Below are positions 54,433 through 63,728 of a stretch of 64,000 nt of DNA, one piece after another; the first letter of the stretch is position 1, and each line of letters begins with the position of its first letter. The stretch lies in NCBI RefSeq assembly GCF_021023085.1, contig NZ_PGCK01000003.1, positions 243,105 through 307,104 of the forward strand, in the 5' to 3' direction. The notes under the pieces were generated by a model. That model was not told the DNA's origin, searched no databases, and saw only the letters and a program-made list of their open reading frames with translations. A program made the position numbers and the translations under genes. The DNA is from Methanooceanicella nereidis. Lineage in GTDB: Archaea > Halobacteriota > Methanocellia > Methanocellales > Methanocellaceae.

Positions 54433-54812
54433 TATTCTTCCCCGTAATATATATGTCTATATTGGATTATCACTTCTAAGACTATGGCATCGTGTATAAT
54501 AGTTGCTATATAACAATATATATTCTATATAGAAATTGCTTATTTGTCATGGTTTTTACTGTTGCCGTTTTTATACGTGGAAAAATTATTTTTGCATATT
54601 TTTGGACAATTATACATGAATATATAGAACTCAATATTCAACTTATCGATCGAAAAAAGACCCGGATCGCCAGGCATTTTTAAAAAGGCCGTTAAAGATC
54701 CACTAATATTATATTATGATACTATATCAAGGGCAGTAGCATTAAAAAAGATGATCCTTCGCACATTTGCGTAACCAAAGTTATATATTTCCGTACGAAA
54801 GTCTCTACCTTG
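54433..54812. promoter_or_regulatory. AT-rich divergent promoter region pit / pyrC
   Basis: No gene. It is strongly AT-rich with many TATA-like words and a low-complexity palindrome CTATATA...TATATAG at about 54508-54533. It must hold promoters for both pit (minus) and pyrC (plus). No clear phosphate-box can be supported. Confidence 0.4.
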
Positions 54813-56174
54813 ATGTACGGGCTGGTAGTAGAGAACGCAAAGGTCTGTTTTGACGATAATATCGTGACCTGCTCCATAGGCATTGATGGCGGCAAGATCA
54901 GGAAGATAGCCAAGATAATCAAGGGCGAAGAGACTTACGATGCCCGGGGGCTACTCGCTCTGCCCGGCGCCATAGACACACATGTGCACTTCCGGGACAT
55001 GGAGCAGGAGGAAAAGGAGACCTGGGTCACAGGCTCACGGTCCGCGCTCTACGGGGGAGTAACCACTGTTATAGATATGCCGAACACGAGCCCGCCCACT
55101 TTTGACAGAGATTCTTTTGATATGAAGCTGGCTATCGCTAAGAACAGCTCGATGATCGATTTCGGGATAAATGCCGGAGTATCCACAGACCTGGACGAAC
55201 TGCCCAGGCTATGGAAAAAGGGCGCGATGGCATTCGGCGAGATATTCATGGCGAAAAGCACCGGAGGGTTTAACGTCGATGAGGATACGCTGCGCGATGC
55301 GCTGAGGATGATCTCAAAGATGGGCGCGACGGCCAGCATCCACGCGGAAGATGAAGCCCTGCATGAGGAATTGAAGAAAGCCCTAAAAAATGATACAAGC
55401 CCGTCGGTCCACTCACAGATGAGGCCGGTGGAATCCGAGATCAACGCCGTCATGGGGGCAATCAGACTGGTAAAAGAGACCAGGGTGGCCATGCATCTCA
55501 CCCATATAAGCACGGCTAAGACCATAGAGTTGATAAAAGGGGAAGGCATAACCTGCGATGTCACGCCGCATCATCTGCTTTTACACATGAAGCACTGGGA
55601 TAAGCTCGGCGCCAGGGCCAAGATGAACCCTCCCATAAGGCACGACAGGGAGATCAACGCACTCTGGGAAGGCGTGAATGACGGCTCTATCGACGTTCTT
55701 GCTTCAGACCACGCTCCTCATACGAAAGAGGAAAAGGATACGGATGTTAGGTCTGCCCCGTCCGGGGTGCCGGGCGTGGAGACCATGATGCCGCTGATGC
55801 TCAAAGCGGTGTACGACAGAAAGCTGTCCCTGAAGAGGCTCATCGATATGGCCTCGGAGAACCCCGCTCGCATTTTTGGCATAGAAGGAAAAGGCAGGAT
55901 ACAGGAAGGGTATGATGCGGACATAATGTTCGTGGATATGAGCGCGGTGAAAATGATCACTGCCGCTGACCTGCACAGCAAAGCCGGATGGACGCCTTTC
56001 GAGGGCTTCGAAGGTATATTCCCTGTCGCAGTGATGCAGCGCGGCAATATACTGCTCGACGGAAAGGAGTTTTATGCAAAGCGCGGGGACGGGAATTTCC
56101 TGAGGGGAAAAGGCTATAGGCCTCACAGCATCAAGGGCATGAAGAAAATGCTCGCCGGGAGATCCGGAAAATAG
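54813..56174 (+). CDS. pyrC: Dihydroorotase
   Basis: 453 residues, class I amidohydrolase. IDTHVHFRD binds metal, DMPNTSPPT, SIHAEDEAL, MHLTHISTAKTIEL, CDVTPHHLLL and LASDHAPHTKEEK complete the pattern. A C-terminal beta sandwich follows. It closes carbamoyl-aspartate to dihydroorotate in pyrimidine synthesis. The ATG at 54813 is chosen over the TTG one codon earlier. It stands alone; pyrE and pyrH lie elsewhere in the window. Confidence 0.93.
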   Translation: MYGLVVENAKVCFDDNIVTCSIGIDGGKIRKIAKIIKGEETYDARGLLALPGAIDTHVHFRDMEQEEKETWVTGSRSALYGGVTTVIDMPNTSPPTFDRDSFDMKLAIAKNSSMIDFGINAGVSTDLDELPRLWKKGAMAFGEIFMAKSTGGFNVDEDTLRDALRMISKMGATASIHAEDEALHEELKKALKNDTSPSVHSQMRPVESEINAVMGAIRLVKETRVAMHLTHISTAKTIELIKGEGITCDVTPHHLLLHMKHWDKLGARAKMNPPIRHDREINALWEGVNDGSIDVLASDHAPHTKEEKDTDVRSAPSGVPGVETMMPLMLKAVYDRKLSLKRLIDMASENPARIFGIEGKGRIQEGYDADIMFVDMSAVKMITAADLHSKAGWTPFEGFEGIFPVAVMQRGNILLDGKEFYAKRGDGNFLRGKGYRPHSIKGMKKMLAGRSGK

Positions 56175-56670
56175 ACTTTATTTCCCAATTTTAATGAAAA
56201 TACGGCCAAATATATTATAACAAAACTTATATAAAGTAGTACACTACCATATATACATGCTCTCTACGAGGACGGGCGTGAATTCATCAGTCAATGAGCT
56301 TTTATGATCGCCTGTGCATAAGGGGAGCTAAATTCACAAATCGTGTTGTAAGGTCCTTGCCTGAGTTATTGGGTAACCCTATCTGTGAAGGACAAGACAA
56401 CCTCAACGCGGTATATTTCAAACCCCCGGCCACGAGGGTAACTGGGAAGGACAGCGAGATTACTCATTGAGGATGATCTCCCGGAGTTAGTGACCAGGGG
56501 ATATTTAAAATTACAATAAAAAATTTCGTTATTTCCTTTTTGTGATTTGTTTTGTTTTCTTTGTGGCAAATCCAGTATGGGATCTTAGCACTGGATAACG
56601 ATACGCTTGTAGATATGTCAGCTCACAGTAACCAAAATGTTTTTATCTTTCACCCGCGACTTTCTTTCTG
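56175..56670. other. Gene-free stretch with a possible degraded gene or RNA
   Basis: An AT-rich promoter-like start (TATATAAAGTAGTACACTAC near 56229) is followed by a GC-richer part. One 58-codon frame runs 56294-56470 (ATG to TGA; includes RSLPELLGNPICEGQDN), not recognised. GTCCTT (near 56352) can pair with AAGGAC (near 56388). It could be a transposon remnant, a small protein or an RNA. Evidence is weak. Confidence 0.3.
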
Positions 56671-56982
56671 ATGTCATTCGAAGATGCCATTAAGCCTGTC
56701 AAGGACGGCGTCGTTATCGACTTCGAAGTGACACCGGGCGCAAAGAATCCTGCGATGCCCAGCGGTTATAACGTCTGGCGTAAAAGGATCGAGGTAAAGC
56801 TTCGCTCCCCTCCCGAAAAAGGGAAGGCTAACGAGGAACTAATAAGCGCGCTATCCGGATTGCTGAACGTCAAAGCGGCCTACATAGAGATAATGTCAGG
56901 AAGCACGAACCAGTGGAAGTCGATAAAAGTAACAGGCGTCAATGCCGATGACGTCGCAAAATGCTTTAGAGGAAAACTGTAA
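56671..56982 (+). CDS. DUF167 (YggU-like) protein
   Basis: 103 residues. DFEVTPGAKNPAMPSGYN, then the hallmark SPPEKGKANEELISALSGLL and IEIMSGSTNQWKSIKVTG. It has no known activity. Its stop overlaps the ATG of the next gene (TAATG), so it is co-translated with the Toprim gene. Confidence 0.9.
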   Translation: MSFEDAIKPVKDGVVIDFEVTPGAKNPAMPSGYNVWRKRIEVKLRSPPEKGKANEELISALSGLLNVKAAYIEIMSGSTNQWKSIKVTGVNADDVAKCFRGKL

Positions 56983-57395
56983 TGGACGATCGTGAGCGCC
57001 TCGAGGAGATACAGGCACTTATCGACGAGATAGCCGATCGTGCAATGCACGGGGCGACGATACTTGTTGAAGGTAAGCGAGACAGAGATTCGCTTATCTC
57101 GCTGGGAGTCCATGGGGACATAGTGATGACGTCCCAAAAGCAGCTATTTAACCTCGCGGAGGAACTGGCCAGGGAGAAGAAGGACATAGTTGTCCTCACT
57201 GACTGGGATGAGCGAGGCGATGAAGTAGCGCTTCAGATGGAGACATACCTGAAGGCAGACGGCGCGCGTCCGGACTGTGATCTGAGGTCGTCTCTAAAAG
57301 ACCTTGTTAAAAAAGAGATAAAGGACATAGAAAGTTTATACAAATATGTTCAAAGGCTTAAGGAAGTTTGTTCCAGTAAACCACAACATTATTAA
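56982..57395 (+). CDS. Toprim-domain protein (RNase M5 / small primase-like)
   Basis: 137 residues. ATILVEGKRDRDSLISLGV holds the catalytic Glu and VLTDWDERGDEVALQME the DxD pair, which together bind Mg. Small Toprim proteins of this kind cut or prime nucleic acids; M5-like proteins mature 5S rRNA in bacteria. A helical C-terminus ends in Tyr. Co-translated with the DUF167 gene. The exact activity is unknown. Confidence 0.85.
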   Translation: MDDRERLEEIQALIDEIADRAMHGATILVEGKRDRDSLISLGVHGDIVMTSQKQLFNLAEELAREKKDIVVLTDWDERGDEVALQMETYLKADGARPDCDLRSSLKDLVKKEIKDIESLYKYVQRLKEVCSSKPQHY

Positions 57396-57795
57396 ACTTT
57401 CATGACCAATTTAAAACAAGGTAATAACCTATACGATTATATCTCGCGCCAGAGGGAAAGTGGCGCCTGATATGCGACCGGTAATAGGAGATCACTATTA
57501 ACATCAAAGCGGAAATCCATAAAACACCGATTTAAAATAGTCAGGTAATAATCATCATTCATCATACTTCACAGGAACGGAATGGCCTGTATGCGGAAAG
57601 GGCATATGACCGTTCGACTGAGATATATGAACATATGTCGATGGTTTCATCAGACCTCTCATTCCATCCATATGTCAGGGGAGCATGCATACTTGATATG
57701 CGTGCGCTAAGACCTTGTTTGATTGCCCTACTATTTTAAAGAAGGTTTTTGAGGATTTCAATAAGTGTTTAAATAATTTAAGGAAGTGTTTAAAA
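57396..57795. promoter_or_regulatory. Gene-free leader region of dnaG
   Basis: No gene. A hairpin GCGCC/GGCGC lies near 57449-57472. The word AAGTGTTTAAA is repeated at about 57762 and 57785, close to the dnaG ATG. The frame of dnaG is open for 27 codons upstream, but those residues do not look conserved. The repeated word might be a regulatory site. Confidence 0.35.
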
Positions 57796-59217
57796 ATGGA
57801 AGAATCTGACACAACAAAATATGTCATTCATGCTCACATCAACGCCGAAGGCGTCGTGGAACGCCCGGACGTTGTCGGAGCAGTATTTGGCCAGACAGAA
57901 GGCCTGCTTGGCGCAGACCTGGATCTGCGTGAGCTTCAGAAGACCGGAAGGATCGGGAGGATCGAGGTCAATATAACTTCAAAATATGGAAAGTCCAGCG
58001 GTAACATACTTATACCGTCAAGCCTGGACAAGGTCGAGACGTCCATCCTGGCAGCCGCCCTTGAGACCATCGACAGGGTAGGCCCGTGTATCTCGAAGAT
58101 CACCGTCACGAAGATCGAGGATGTGCGTTCCTCGAAAAGGAAGCAGATCATCGACCGTGCAAAGCACATACTGACGGACATGTTCGACAACACCGTACCG
58201 GAGAGCCAGGAGATCACCGACGCCGTGAAACAGGCAGTCCGCGTAGAAGAGGTAACGTTCATAGACAACCTCCCCGCAGGCCCGAACGTGATAGACTCCG
58301 ACGCAATACTCGTCGTGGAAGGACGGGCAGACGTGCTTAACCTGCTAAGGTACGGCATAAAGAACGCAATAGCGGTAGAGGGTACCAACGTCCCGCAGCT
58401 TATTGCCGAGCTGAGCAAGAAGAAGACCGTCACTGTATTTACGGATGGCGACAGGGGAGGAGAGCTCATTCTCAAGGAATTGCTCCAGGTCGCTGATGTG
58501 GACTATGTCGCAAGGGCTCCGGACGGCAAGGGCGTAGAGGAACTGACGCAGAAGGAGATCATCAAGTCACTCCGCAGCAAGGTGCCTGTCGAGCAGGTAG
58601 TCGAAGTCCCGCGCAGGCGCAGGGGCGCAGCACAACAGCAGGCCGAGGCCAAAGGCGAAGCAGCAGCCGCAACCAATGCAAAGGCGGAAGCAGCTCCGCA
58701 GCAGCAACAGGCCCAGCCACAGCGTGAGTACCAGCAGCGCGAGTACCAGCAGAGAGAGTACCCGCAGCGCGAGTACCAGCAGAGAGACTCGCGCGAGAGG
58801 CAGGAACGCGGAGAGACCCCGAGGAGAAAGAGCCTGAGAAGGTCCGATGAGAGGCCTGAGCGCCCTGAGAGGCGCGAGCAGAGGGAACCGCGCCAGGAAC
58901 AGCAGCAGGCCCCGGTTAAAAAGGCGGAGCCGAAAGAAGTAGGCGAGTTCTCGGAGATCATGAACGAGCTCACCGGCACGCTCAGCGCAAAGCTCCTGGA
59001 CGCTAACAAGAACGTCGTCTCGAAGGTTGCTGTCCGCGATCTCGCGAACACGCTCAAGGAGACCACTGCAGAAGTCAAGAGCGTAGTCTTTGACGGTGTC
59101 ATAACCCAGAGGATGCTTGACATCGCCGCAGAGAAGAACCTTGATTACGTCGTGGGCGTCAAGATGGGCAGCATAGTAAAGCAGCCCGCAAATGTTAAAG
59201 TAATAACCACCGAGTAA
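57796..59217 (+). CDS. dnaG: Archaeal DnaG primase/exosome protein with low-complexity insert
   Basis: 473 residues from the ATG at 57796 ([39 protein letters not shown]). An N-terminal domain (1-165) is followed by a Toprim core (170-250) with [10 protein letters not shown] and [11 protein letters not shown]. Residues 273-380 are a Gln/Arg/Glu-rich linker with repeated QREYQ units, and a C-terminal domain (383-473) ends it. In archaea DnaG primes DNA weakly and is also an exosome subunit that binds poly(A) RNA. The linker is unusual in length. A terminator overlaps the end. Confidence 0.9.
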   Translation: MEESDTTKYVIHAHINAEGVVERPDVVGAVFGQTEGLLGADLDLRELQKTGRIGRIEVNITSKYGKSSGNILIPSSLDKVETSILAAALETIDRVGPCISKITVTKIEDVRSSKRKQIIDRAKHILTDMFDNTVPESQEITDAVKQAVRVEEVTFIDNLPAGPNVIDSDAILVVEGRADVLNLLRYGIKNAIAVEGTNVPQLIAELSKKKTVTVFTDGDRGGELILKELLQVADVDYVARAPDGKGVEELTQKEIIKSLRSKVPVEQVVEVPRRRRGAAQQQAEAKGEAAAATNAKAEAAPQQQQAQPQREYQQREYQQREYPQREYQQRDSRERQERGETPRRKSLRRSDERPERPERREQREPRQEQQQAPVKKAEPKEVGEFSEIMNELTGTLSAKLLDANKNVVSKVAVRDLANTLKETTAEVKSVVFDGVITQRMLDIAAEKNLDYVVGVKMGSIVKQPANVKVITTE

Positions 59218-59245
59218 ATTATACTCGGTACCCTTTTCTTTTTAT
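59209..59245 (+). terminator. dnaG terminator
   Basis: ACCGAGTA (59209-59216) pairs with TACTCGGT (59222-59229) across 5 nt and is followed by CCCTTTTCTTTTT. The stem includes the dnaG stop codon. Confidence 0.8.
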
Positions 59246-59750
59246 AATTGGATCATCTCATTCTCCCGGCCTGATAGTGGATCATATGCTCGTTGTCTTA
59301 AGGTATCATAGAATTGACATCAATGCATTTCTTAAAAAGGCTCTCAATATTTTTTAGAGTGATTTACCCGAGGTTATCCTGTGTGATAGATGTTCATCGG
59401 ATGTTAAGCTATCATTTTAATGCCTTTGAACCTTTGACCTTAAAAAAATTTAGTGATATCGTGTTTTTGTGTCATTAGAGTTTACCCGGACGGGAAAAGA
59501 CCTGATAGGCATAATCTCAAAAAACGTAAATGATCACCTTAAAATAAATGCGGGGTCTCATGAAGGCTTTCAATATGGGCCGGACGACTCCGGAAAATTT
59601 GATCATTGCGATATTATTGACCGGATTTAATTTAAACAGCCATTAAGCGTCAAATATATATCTTTTTAGGGCTTTCACCAACAACTATAAACTTTTAATC
59701 GCTTTAAACTACTCCACTTTATTAAGTAATACTCATGATGGGGGTTCTTT
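59246..59750. other. 500-bp gene-free stretch
   Basis: No convincing coding frame is found on either strand. It is AT-rich, with two GC-richer islands near 59480-59520 and 59555-59600. The last 60 nt lead to the next gene with GGGGG as ribosome-binding site. Nothing else can be supported. Confidence 0.3.
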
Positions 59751-60041
59751 ATGCAAAAAGAAGAATTGATATACTTACATACCACTCTTGTGCAGGTAAA
59801 AAGATTTTTAGAATCAGAGGGCGTTGAGGCGGACTTTAGCCGATATGAAAGCTTACATATTAGCCCGGTACATGTGCACAGGAGCAAGACCGACCATATG
59901 AACGCGATCTTTGTGCTCAGCGATGAAATCGGGCGTGCGATAAACCCCGGAAGAGACAACACGACCATAATCGGAAAGAAAGATAGAAAGCTAAACCTGC
60001 TCGGGGTCAAAGAAAAAGGGTTAGCTGATCTAAGGGCTTGA
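59751..60041 (+). CDS. UPF0058 family protein
   Basis: 96 residues. MQKEELIYLHTTLVQVKRFLESEGVEADFSRYESLHISPVHVHRSKTDHMNAIFVLSDEI matches the archaeal UPF0058 family. It is helical and has His-rich HVHRSKTDH; function is unknown. GGGGG lies upstream of the ATG. Its 3' end overlaps the convergent acetyltransferase gene by 35 nt. Confidence 0.88.
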   Translation: MQKEELIYLHTTLVQVKRFLESEGVEADFSRYESLHISPVHVHRSKTDHMNAIFVLSDEIGRAINPGRDNTTIIGKKDRKLNLLGVKEKGLADLRA

Positions 60042-60465
60042 TCATTACGTATGCGCTTTCGCCGTTCTTATAATATCCATTTATGATCCCGACGAACCGG
60101 AACCCCATCTTGAAATAAAAGGTCTGTGCAGCCAAATTACTGCTGCGCACCTCAAGCCTTACCATATTCGTGATCCTTCTTACCGACTCGATAAAATAGT
60201 TCGCCAGCATGCTCCCGATGGTCTTCCTTCTATACTCTTGCTTGACCCCCAGAAGTAATATCCTCGCTTCATCCATGAGCACGACCCCTATCAGGTAACC
60301 GCAGACGACGCCATCGCATTCCGCGACATAGAACCCATCGATCGGGTATCTTTCTATCATGGAATATAGTATTGGGCTGGGCTCATGAAAGATCTCCTCT
60401 TCAAGCTCTATCACTGCACGGGTATCCTCGGGTTCGAACGGCCTTATGTCTATCAGCCATATCAC
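60007..60465 (-). CDS. GNAT-family N-acetyltransferase (RimI-like)
   Basis: 152 residues. VCGYLIGVV, then the acetyl-CoA site LLGVKQEYRRKTIGSMLANYFIE (Q/R-x-x-R/G-x-G/A) and LEVRSSNLAAQTFYFKMGFRFVG are GNAT motifs in the RimI/ArdI-like order. It may acetylate protein N-termini. It converges on UPF0058 with a 35-nt 3' overlap, and its promoter is shared with the divergent gene at 60508. Confidence 0.82.
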   Translation of the reverse strand: MIWLIDIRPFEPEDTRAVIELEEEIFHEPSPILYSMIERYPIDGFYVAECDGVVCGYLIGVVLMDEARILLLGVKQEYRRKTIGSMLANYFIESVRRITNMVRLEVRSSNLAAQTFYFKMGFRFVGIINGYYKNGESAYVMIKPLDQLTLFL

Positions 60466-60507
60466 CTTGAATAACTATATACTGCTATACTAATTATATT
60501 GACGCTG

Positions 60508-60921
60508 ATGGATATAACAGGTTATCAGGACATCGCCGATTTTATAAGATCGAACTATCCTTCCGGGTCGCGTATCGTCGAGGTCGGCGTCGGCAGACAC
60601 CCTGAGGTAGCGCTGCTGCTGAAAAATGACTTTGATGTCATCTGCACAGACATACACGAGGAAGGCCCGCACGGGTTAAATTATGTGCGGGATGACATAT
60701 TCAACCCTGACATGGGGATATACGAAGGCGCATCGCTGGTGTACTCTATCAGGCCTCCGGTGGACATGCAGGACTCCATCGCCGCAATAGCAAGGAAATG
60801 CGGGGCCGACCTCATCATAAGGCCGTTCTCCACAGAAAAGACGGACCTAAGAAAATATTTCCGGAACTTTAGATGTGTGAACTACAAAAGCGCCGTATTC
60901 TTCTATTATAAAAAAGATTAG
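60508..60921 (+). CDS. UPF0146 family protein
   Basis: 137 residues. ITGYQDIADFIRSNYPSGSRIVEVGVGRHPEVALLL is a SAM-methyltransferase-like Rossmann start; ICTDIHEEGPHGLNYVRDDIFNPD and LVYSIRPPVDMQ match UPF0146. No methyl target is known. A TTG at 60499 is an alternative start. Divergent from the GNAT gene by about 40 nt. Confidence 0.85.
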   Translation: MDITGYQDIADFIRSNYPSGSRIVEVGVGRHPEVALLLKNDFDVICTDIHEEGPHGLNYVRDDIFNPDMGIYEGASLVYSIRPPVDMQDSIAAIARKCGADLIIRPFSTEKTDLRKYFRNFRCVNYKSAVFFYYKKD

Positions 60922-60934
60922 CAGGGATCATGCT

Positions 60935-62995
60935 TTATAGGGACTTACGGCGGCCATTGACCGCATCGTAAGCAGCTTCCTTTACGCTTTTATAGATATT
61001 TCCATCATAAAGACAATATCCTTGTAGCCCGGTACCGATTATTCCAAGCCGGTCCCCCGACAGTGACCGCATTATAAACCCCATGTCTGATACGGCACAA
61101 TTTTCGAAATAATTGCCCTTATCCTCTATCGACCCTTTTTCAACGCCATCGATCATACAATCTAACAAGAACTCTTCATTATCTTTATCTATCCTGTAAA
61201 ACCGCCTATACGACCCTGCTCCTGCCGGACCTCTACAGGAATTGTCCCCCAAGAAAATATACTTCTTCCCTTCGACAGAACATTCCTTTGCGGCCTGTAT
61301 CGATGTGTATACAGAATAGCCTGCAGCTATCATAATGTAGAAATTTTTCAAAACGTCAAGAGCCGCCTCATTATATATCGGGAACAACGTGGCGATGCCG
61401 CAGGTCGAACTCTTTCGGACCATGCATGCGCCCTCTTCATAACTGGAATCCGTACATAAAAAGAACGCCGAAGCATCTACCACATCCATGTCAGAGGCCT
61501 TTACAAACCCGTCGGCACACATAAAACCTTGAGCATTATGTCTCCCGATGAATTGCACAAGCCCGTAGCCGGAAGCGAACGTATCCTTAACATCTTCAAC
61601 ATCGGCTTTCATGAGCAGATCTACCTTTAGATCAGTTTTGCTCAGAGGCTCGCAAATATCTACGACAGCTTCTTTCATGAACTCATCATTACAAATTATG
61701 GCCACCCTTCGCTTTCTTTTAGGTCTGGTATAATTGCTCTCGCTATATTCCGATGACGATAAACCGGATTTTATGGCATCTACCGGGTATCCGTCGCCCG
61801 GCCAGTGATTTGAGCGGGCATCATATAATACCGGTAAACAAACTTCATTCTTATCCGAATGCCCTAGCACGGGCCCACTTATAATTTTTGCCGGAGCATG
61901 ACTGGATAAAAATTTTTTTATGGATAACATTATCGCGTCTCTATCCGTTAGCCGGTAACTTCGTGCAGAATGGATCGCGGACATCACGGGTAACAGTAAT
62001 GGTAACGACCTGACCGACGCAGGTAATGGGTTTAAATATGAAGCCATATGCCATACAGGTATGCCTTTTAGCACATTTTCAATTTCAACGCCGGAATACA
62101 GTGCTAACCTGTCTTGCATGCTCATTGAAAATATCTCCGTGGGAGATCTGTCGAAAAGGTTTAACAGATCTATACCGTGGAAATATTTTCCCGTCATTGC
62201 CGCACATCTTACCGCACAGTCCATGTTGAACATTAGCCTGATCATTCCTGCCATATCGGTCTCAAATTCAGGCCACTTCGATAATCTTATCCGATCATGG
62301 CCTTTTAGCTCTATGGATGGCGTCTTATCAGTCTCAAGCGCGGCCCCGAGATAATAAGCAAGGGGTGAGGCGGAATATATGTATTTCAGGTCTTCTGGCA
62401 GTCTTATCACAATATCTGCGTGATCCGGTCCCAGGATGCTTCGAGAACGATCTGCTTTCGCTATATCTATACGGGGTAATGAATGCCTGAATAGCGGGTG
62501 GCTCTTAAAAGGGGATCTTTCAGAAGGCATTGAGCAGATATAAGATATGCAGTTAAGGATGTCCGCTGTATTTTCAGATATTCTTATAGTCCTGTTATCT
62601 TTGTTCCTGATACCGACCGTTATGACCGTATTGTTATGGTTAAAATCTATCTCTATGTTCGGAAGATCTATATTCAATGTGCATTCTGAATCAAATTTTA
62701 AGAAGGTTCGGTCTCCGGATTCTATGACCAGTATGTAACTATCATGAGCTAAATGGAGAATTCCTTCTCCTACAGGAATTACCCTGTTAATGTCACGCGC
62801 TTTAAGTAAAAAGACCCTGTTCCCTGTCAAATGCAGTTTATCAGCGATTTTTTTATATTTTCTATTGACAGAAAATGATGATCCTTTCTTATCAATAAGT
62901 CCATTTTCCACTTCATGTGCGACCTTTCCAGGCGTATGTACTTGATCGGATACAGGCATATCTTCCTGGTTATAGTAAATGCCGAAGTTTAACAT
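60935..62995 (-). CDS. Large CHAT-protease-like protein, catalytic residues uncertain
   Basis: 686 residues. The first 430 residues are not recognised. Residues about 430-590 have the order of a caspase-like CHAT domain: RVAIICND, YGLVQFIGRHNAQGFMCADG, VVDASAFFLCTDSSYEEG, then GIATLFPIYNEAALDVLKNFYIMIAAGYSVYTSIQAAKE. His486 and Cys514 are near the catalytic positions but appear shifted by one or two residues compared with the usual GH and xxC-x-S forms, so activity is uncertain. GAGG lies 3 nt before the ATG; CTTTATATTT lies about 60 nt upstream. It is divergent from the RNA-like array. Confidence 0.55.
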   Translation of the reverse strand: MLNFGIYYNQEDMPVSDQVHTPGKVAHEVENGLIDKKGSSFSVNRKYKKIADKLHLTGNRVFLLKARDINRVIPVGEGILHLAHDSYILVIESGDRTFLKFDSECTLNIDLPNIEIDFNHNNTVITVGIRNKDNRTIRISENTADILNCISYICSMPSERSPFKSHPLFRHSLPRIDIAKADRSRSILGPDHADIVIRLPEDLKYIYSASPLAYYLGAALETDKTPSIELKGHDRIRLSKWPEFETDMAGMIRLMFNMDCAVRCAAMTGKYFHGIDLLNLFDRSPTEIFSMSMQDRLALYSGVEIENVLKGIPVWHMASYLNPLPASVRSLPLLLPVMSAIHSARSYRLTDRDAIMLSIKKFLSSHAPAKIISGPVLGHSDKNEVCLPVLYDARSNHWPGDGYPVDAIKSGLSSSEYSESNYTRPKRKRRVAIICNDEFMKEAVVDICEPLSKTDLKVDLLMKADVEDVKDTFASGYGLVQFIGRHNAQGFMCADGFVKASDMDVVDASAFFLCTDSSYEEGACMVRKSSTCGIATLFPIYNEAALDVLKNFYIMIAAGYSVYTSIQAAKECSVEGKKYIFLGDNSCRGPAGAGSYRRFYRIDKDNEEFLLDCMIDGVEKGSIEDKGNYFENCAVSDMGFIMRSLSGDRLGIIGTGLQGYCLYDGNIYKSVKEAAYDAVNGRRKSL

Positions 62996-63246
62996 AGTCC
63001 TCTAAACCTAAACTTGATCATTTTGTTAAGGACCTTTTTTCATTATTTTGAAATATAAAGATTTTGTAGTTTATTTATGATTATTAATTTGTAATTAGTT
63101 GTTTTTTAATTTATTTATTATAATTTGGATTTATTTAGGTTATAGCAGTAAATTTAAACTTCGAATACTATATGTGTATTTATTTGCAATATTTGAAATT
63201 TTTGATTTGTATTATATATAAAACAATGAGTGTTCCATCAGCAATA
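62996..63246. promoter_or_regulatory. AT-rich region between the CHAT-like gene and the RNA-like array
   Basis: No gene. It is extremely AT-rich. On the minus strand CTTTATATTT (63051-63060) is a likely TATA box for the CHAT-like gene, about 55-65 nt before its ATG. Poly-T and poly-A tracts fill the rest. Confidence 0.4.
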
Positions 63247-63390
63247 ACTATAAATACAAAAAATCCCTTGTATGTTCTCGCGCATCCGGCATGATGCCTG
63301 AGCATAGTACCAGGTATAAAATGCGGCTGATGTGCAGGCATTCATAATGATGATTTATGATTGTCTGATGAAGTCTTTAGTAAGTTTTGC
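63247..63390 (+). ncRNA. Candidate small RNA unit 0
   Basis: TATA-like ACTATAAATAC (63247-63257) lies 22 nt before GCGCATC (63280-63286), which pairs (with one G-U) with GATGTGC (63329-63335). An inner hairpin GGCATGATGCC and a TACC/GGTA stem lie between. No coding frame is present. The tail GGCATTCATAATGATG resembles the tail of unit 1. Confidence 0.4.
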
Positions 63391-63404
63391 AAAATTCCCA
63401 AAAC

Positions 63405-63540
63405 AAGCAAAACTATATATACTAATAACGACTTAAGAAGTAATCCCACGCGACACAACCGTGAAGTTGTGTAAATATGCGAATGGGAAGGCATTCATTA
63501 AAACGATAATGATTGTCTTTGATAGTCGTTTTAAAGTATT
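63405..63540 (+). ncRNA. Candidate small RNA unit 1
   Basis: It starts with the 43-nt direct repeat (63405-63447), which includes ACTATATATAC (63412-63422). 21 nt later TCCCA-CGC (63444-63451) pairs with GCG-AA-TGGGA; the inner stem is ACACAAC/GTTGTGT. A second perfect hairpin TTAAAACGA/TCGTTTTAA lies at 63498-63534. The expected transcription start falls just before the first stem. Confidence 0.5.
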
Positions 63541-63556
63541 GTTATAGTGGCGCTCG

Positions 63557-63720
63557 AAGCAAAACTATATATACTAATAACGACTTAAGAAGTAATCCCG
63601 CGTAACAGTAAGTCGAAATCTTACATGATACGTGAACGGGAAGTATCTGTAGTAATTTGTCATAAAAATTTATGATAACTGGCAATAAAATTGTTGCCAA
63701 ATTATCCATAAATTTAAGTC
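63557..63720 (+). ncRNA. Candidate small RNA unit 2
   Basis: A second exact copy of the 43-nt repeat (63557-63599) carries the same TATA box. TCCCG-CGT (63596-63603) pairs with ACG-TGAA-CGGGA; the inner stem is GTAAG/CTTAC. Compared with unit 1 an A-U pair became G-C and a C-G pair became U-A, so pairing is kept. Tail hairpins are TCATAA/TTATGA and TGGCAA/TTGCCA (63680-63699). Confidence 0.5.
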
Positions 63721-63728
63721 GACGAAAA

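Noticed and set aside
57715..57795. N-terminal 27-residue extension of DnaG
   Set aside because: Homologues start at the region of the later Met (57796); the extension is AT-rich and looks non-coding.
63340..63375. C/D-box guide RNA (ATGATGA ... CTGATGA)
   Set aside because: The possible C and D boxes overlap and lack the normal spacing and a guide region.
63405..63600. Repeated 43-nt sequence as a CRISPR repeat
   Set aside because: Only two exact copies, spacing of 152 nt is too long, and each repeat contains a TATA box followed by conserved stems.
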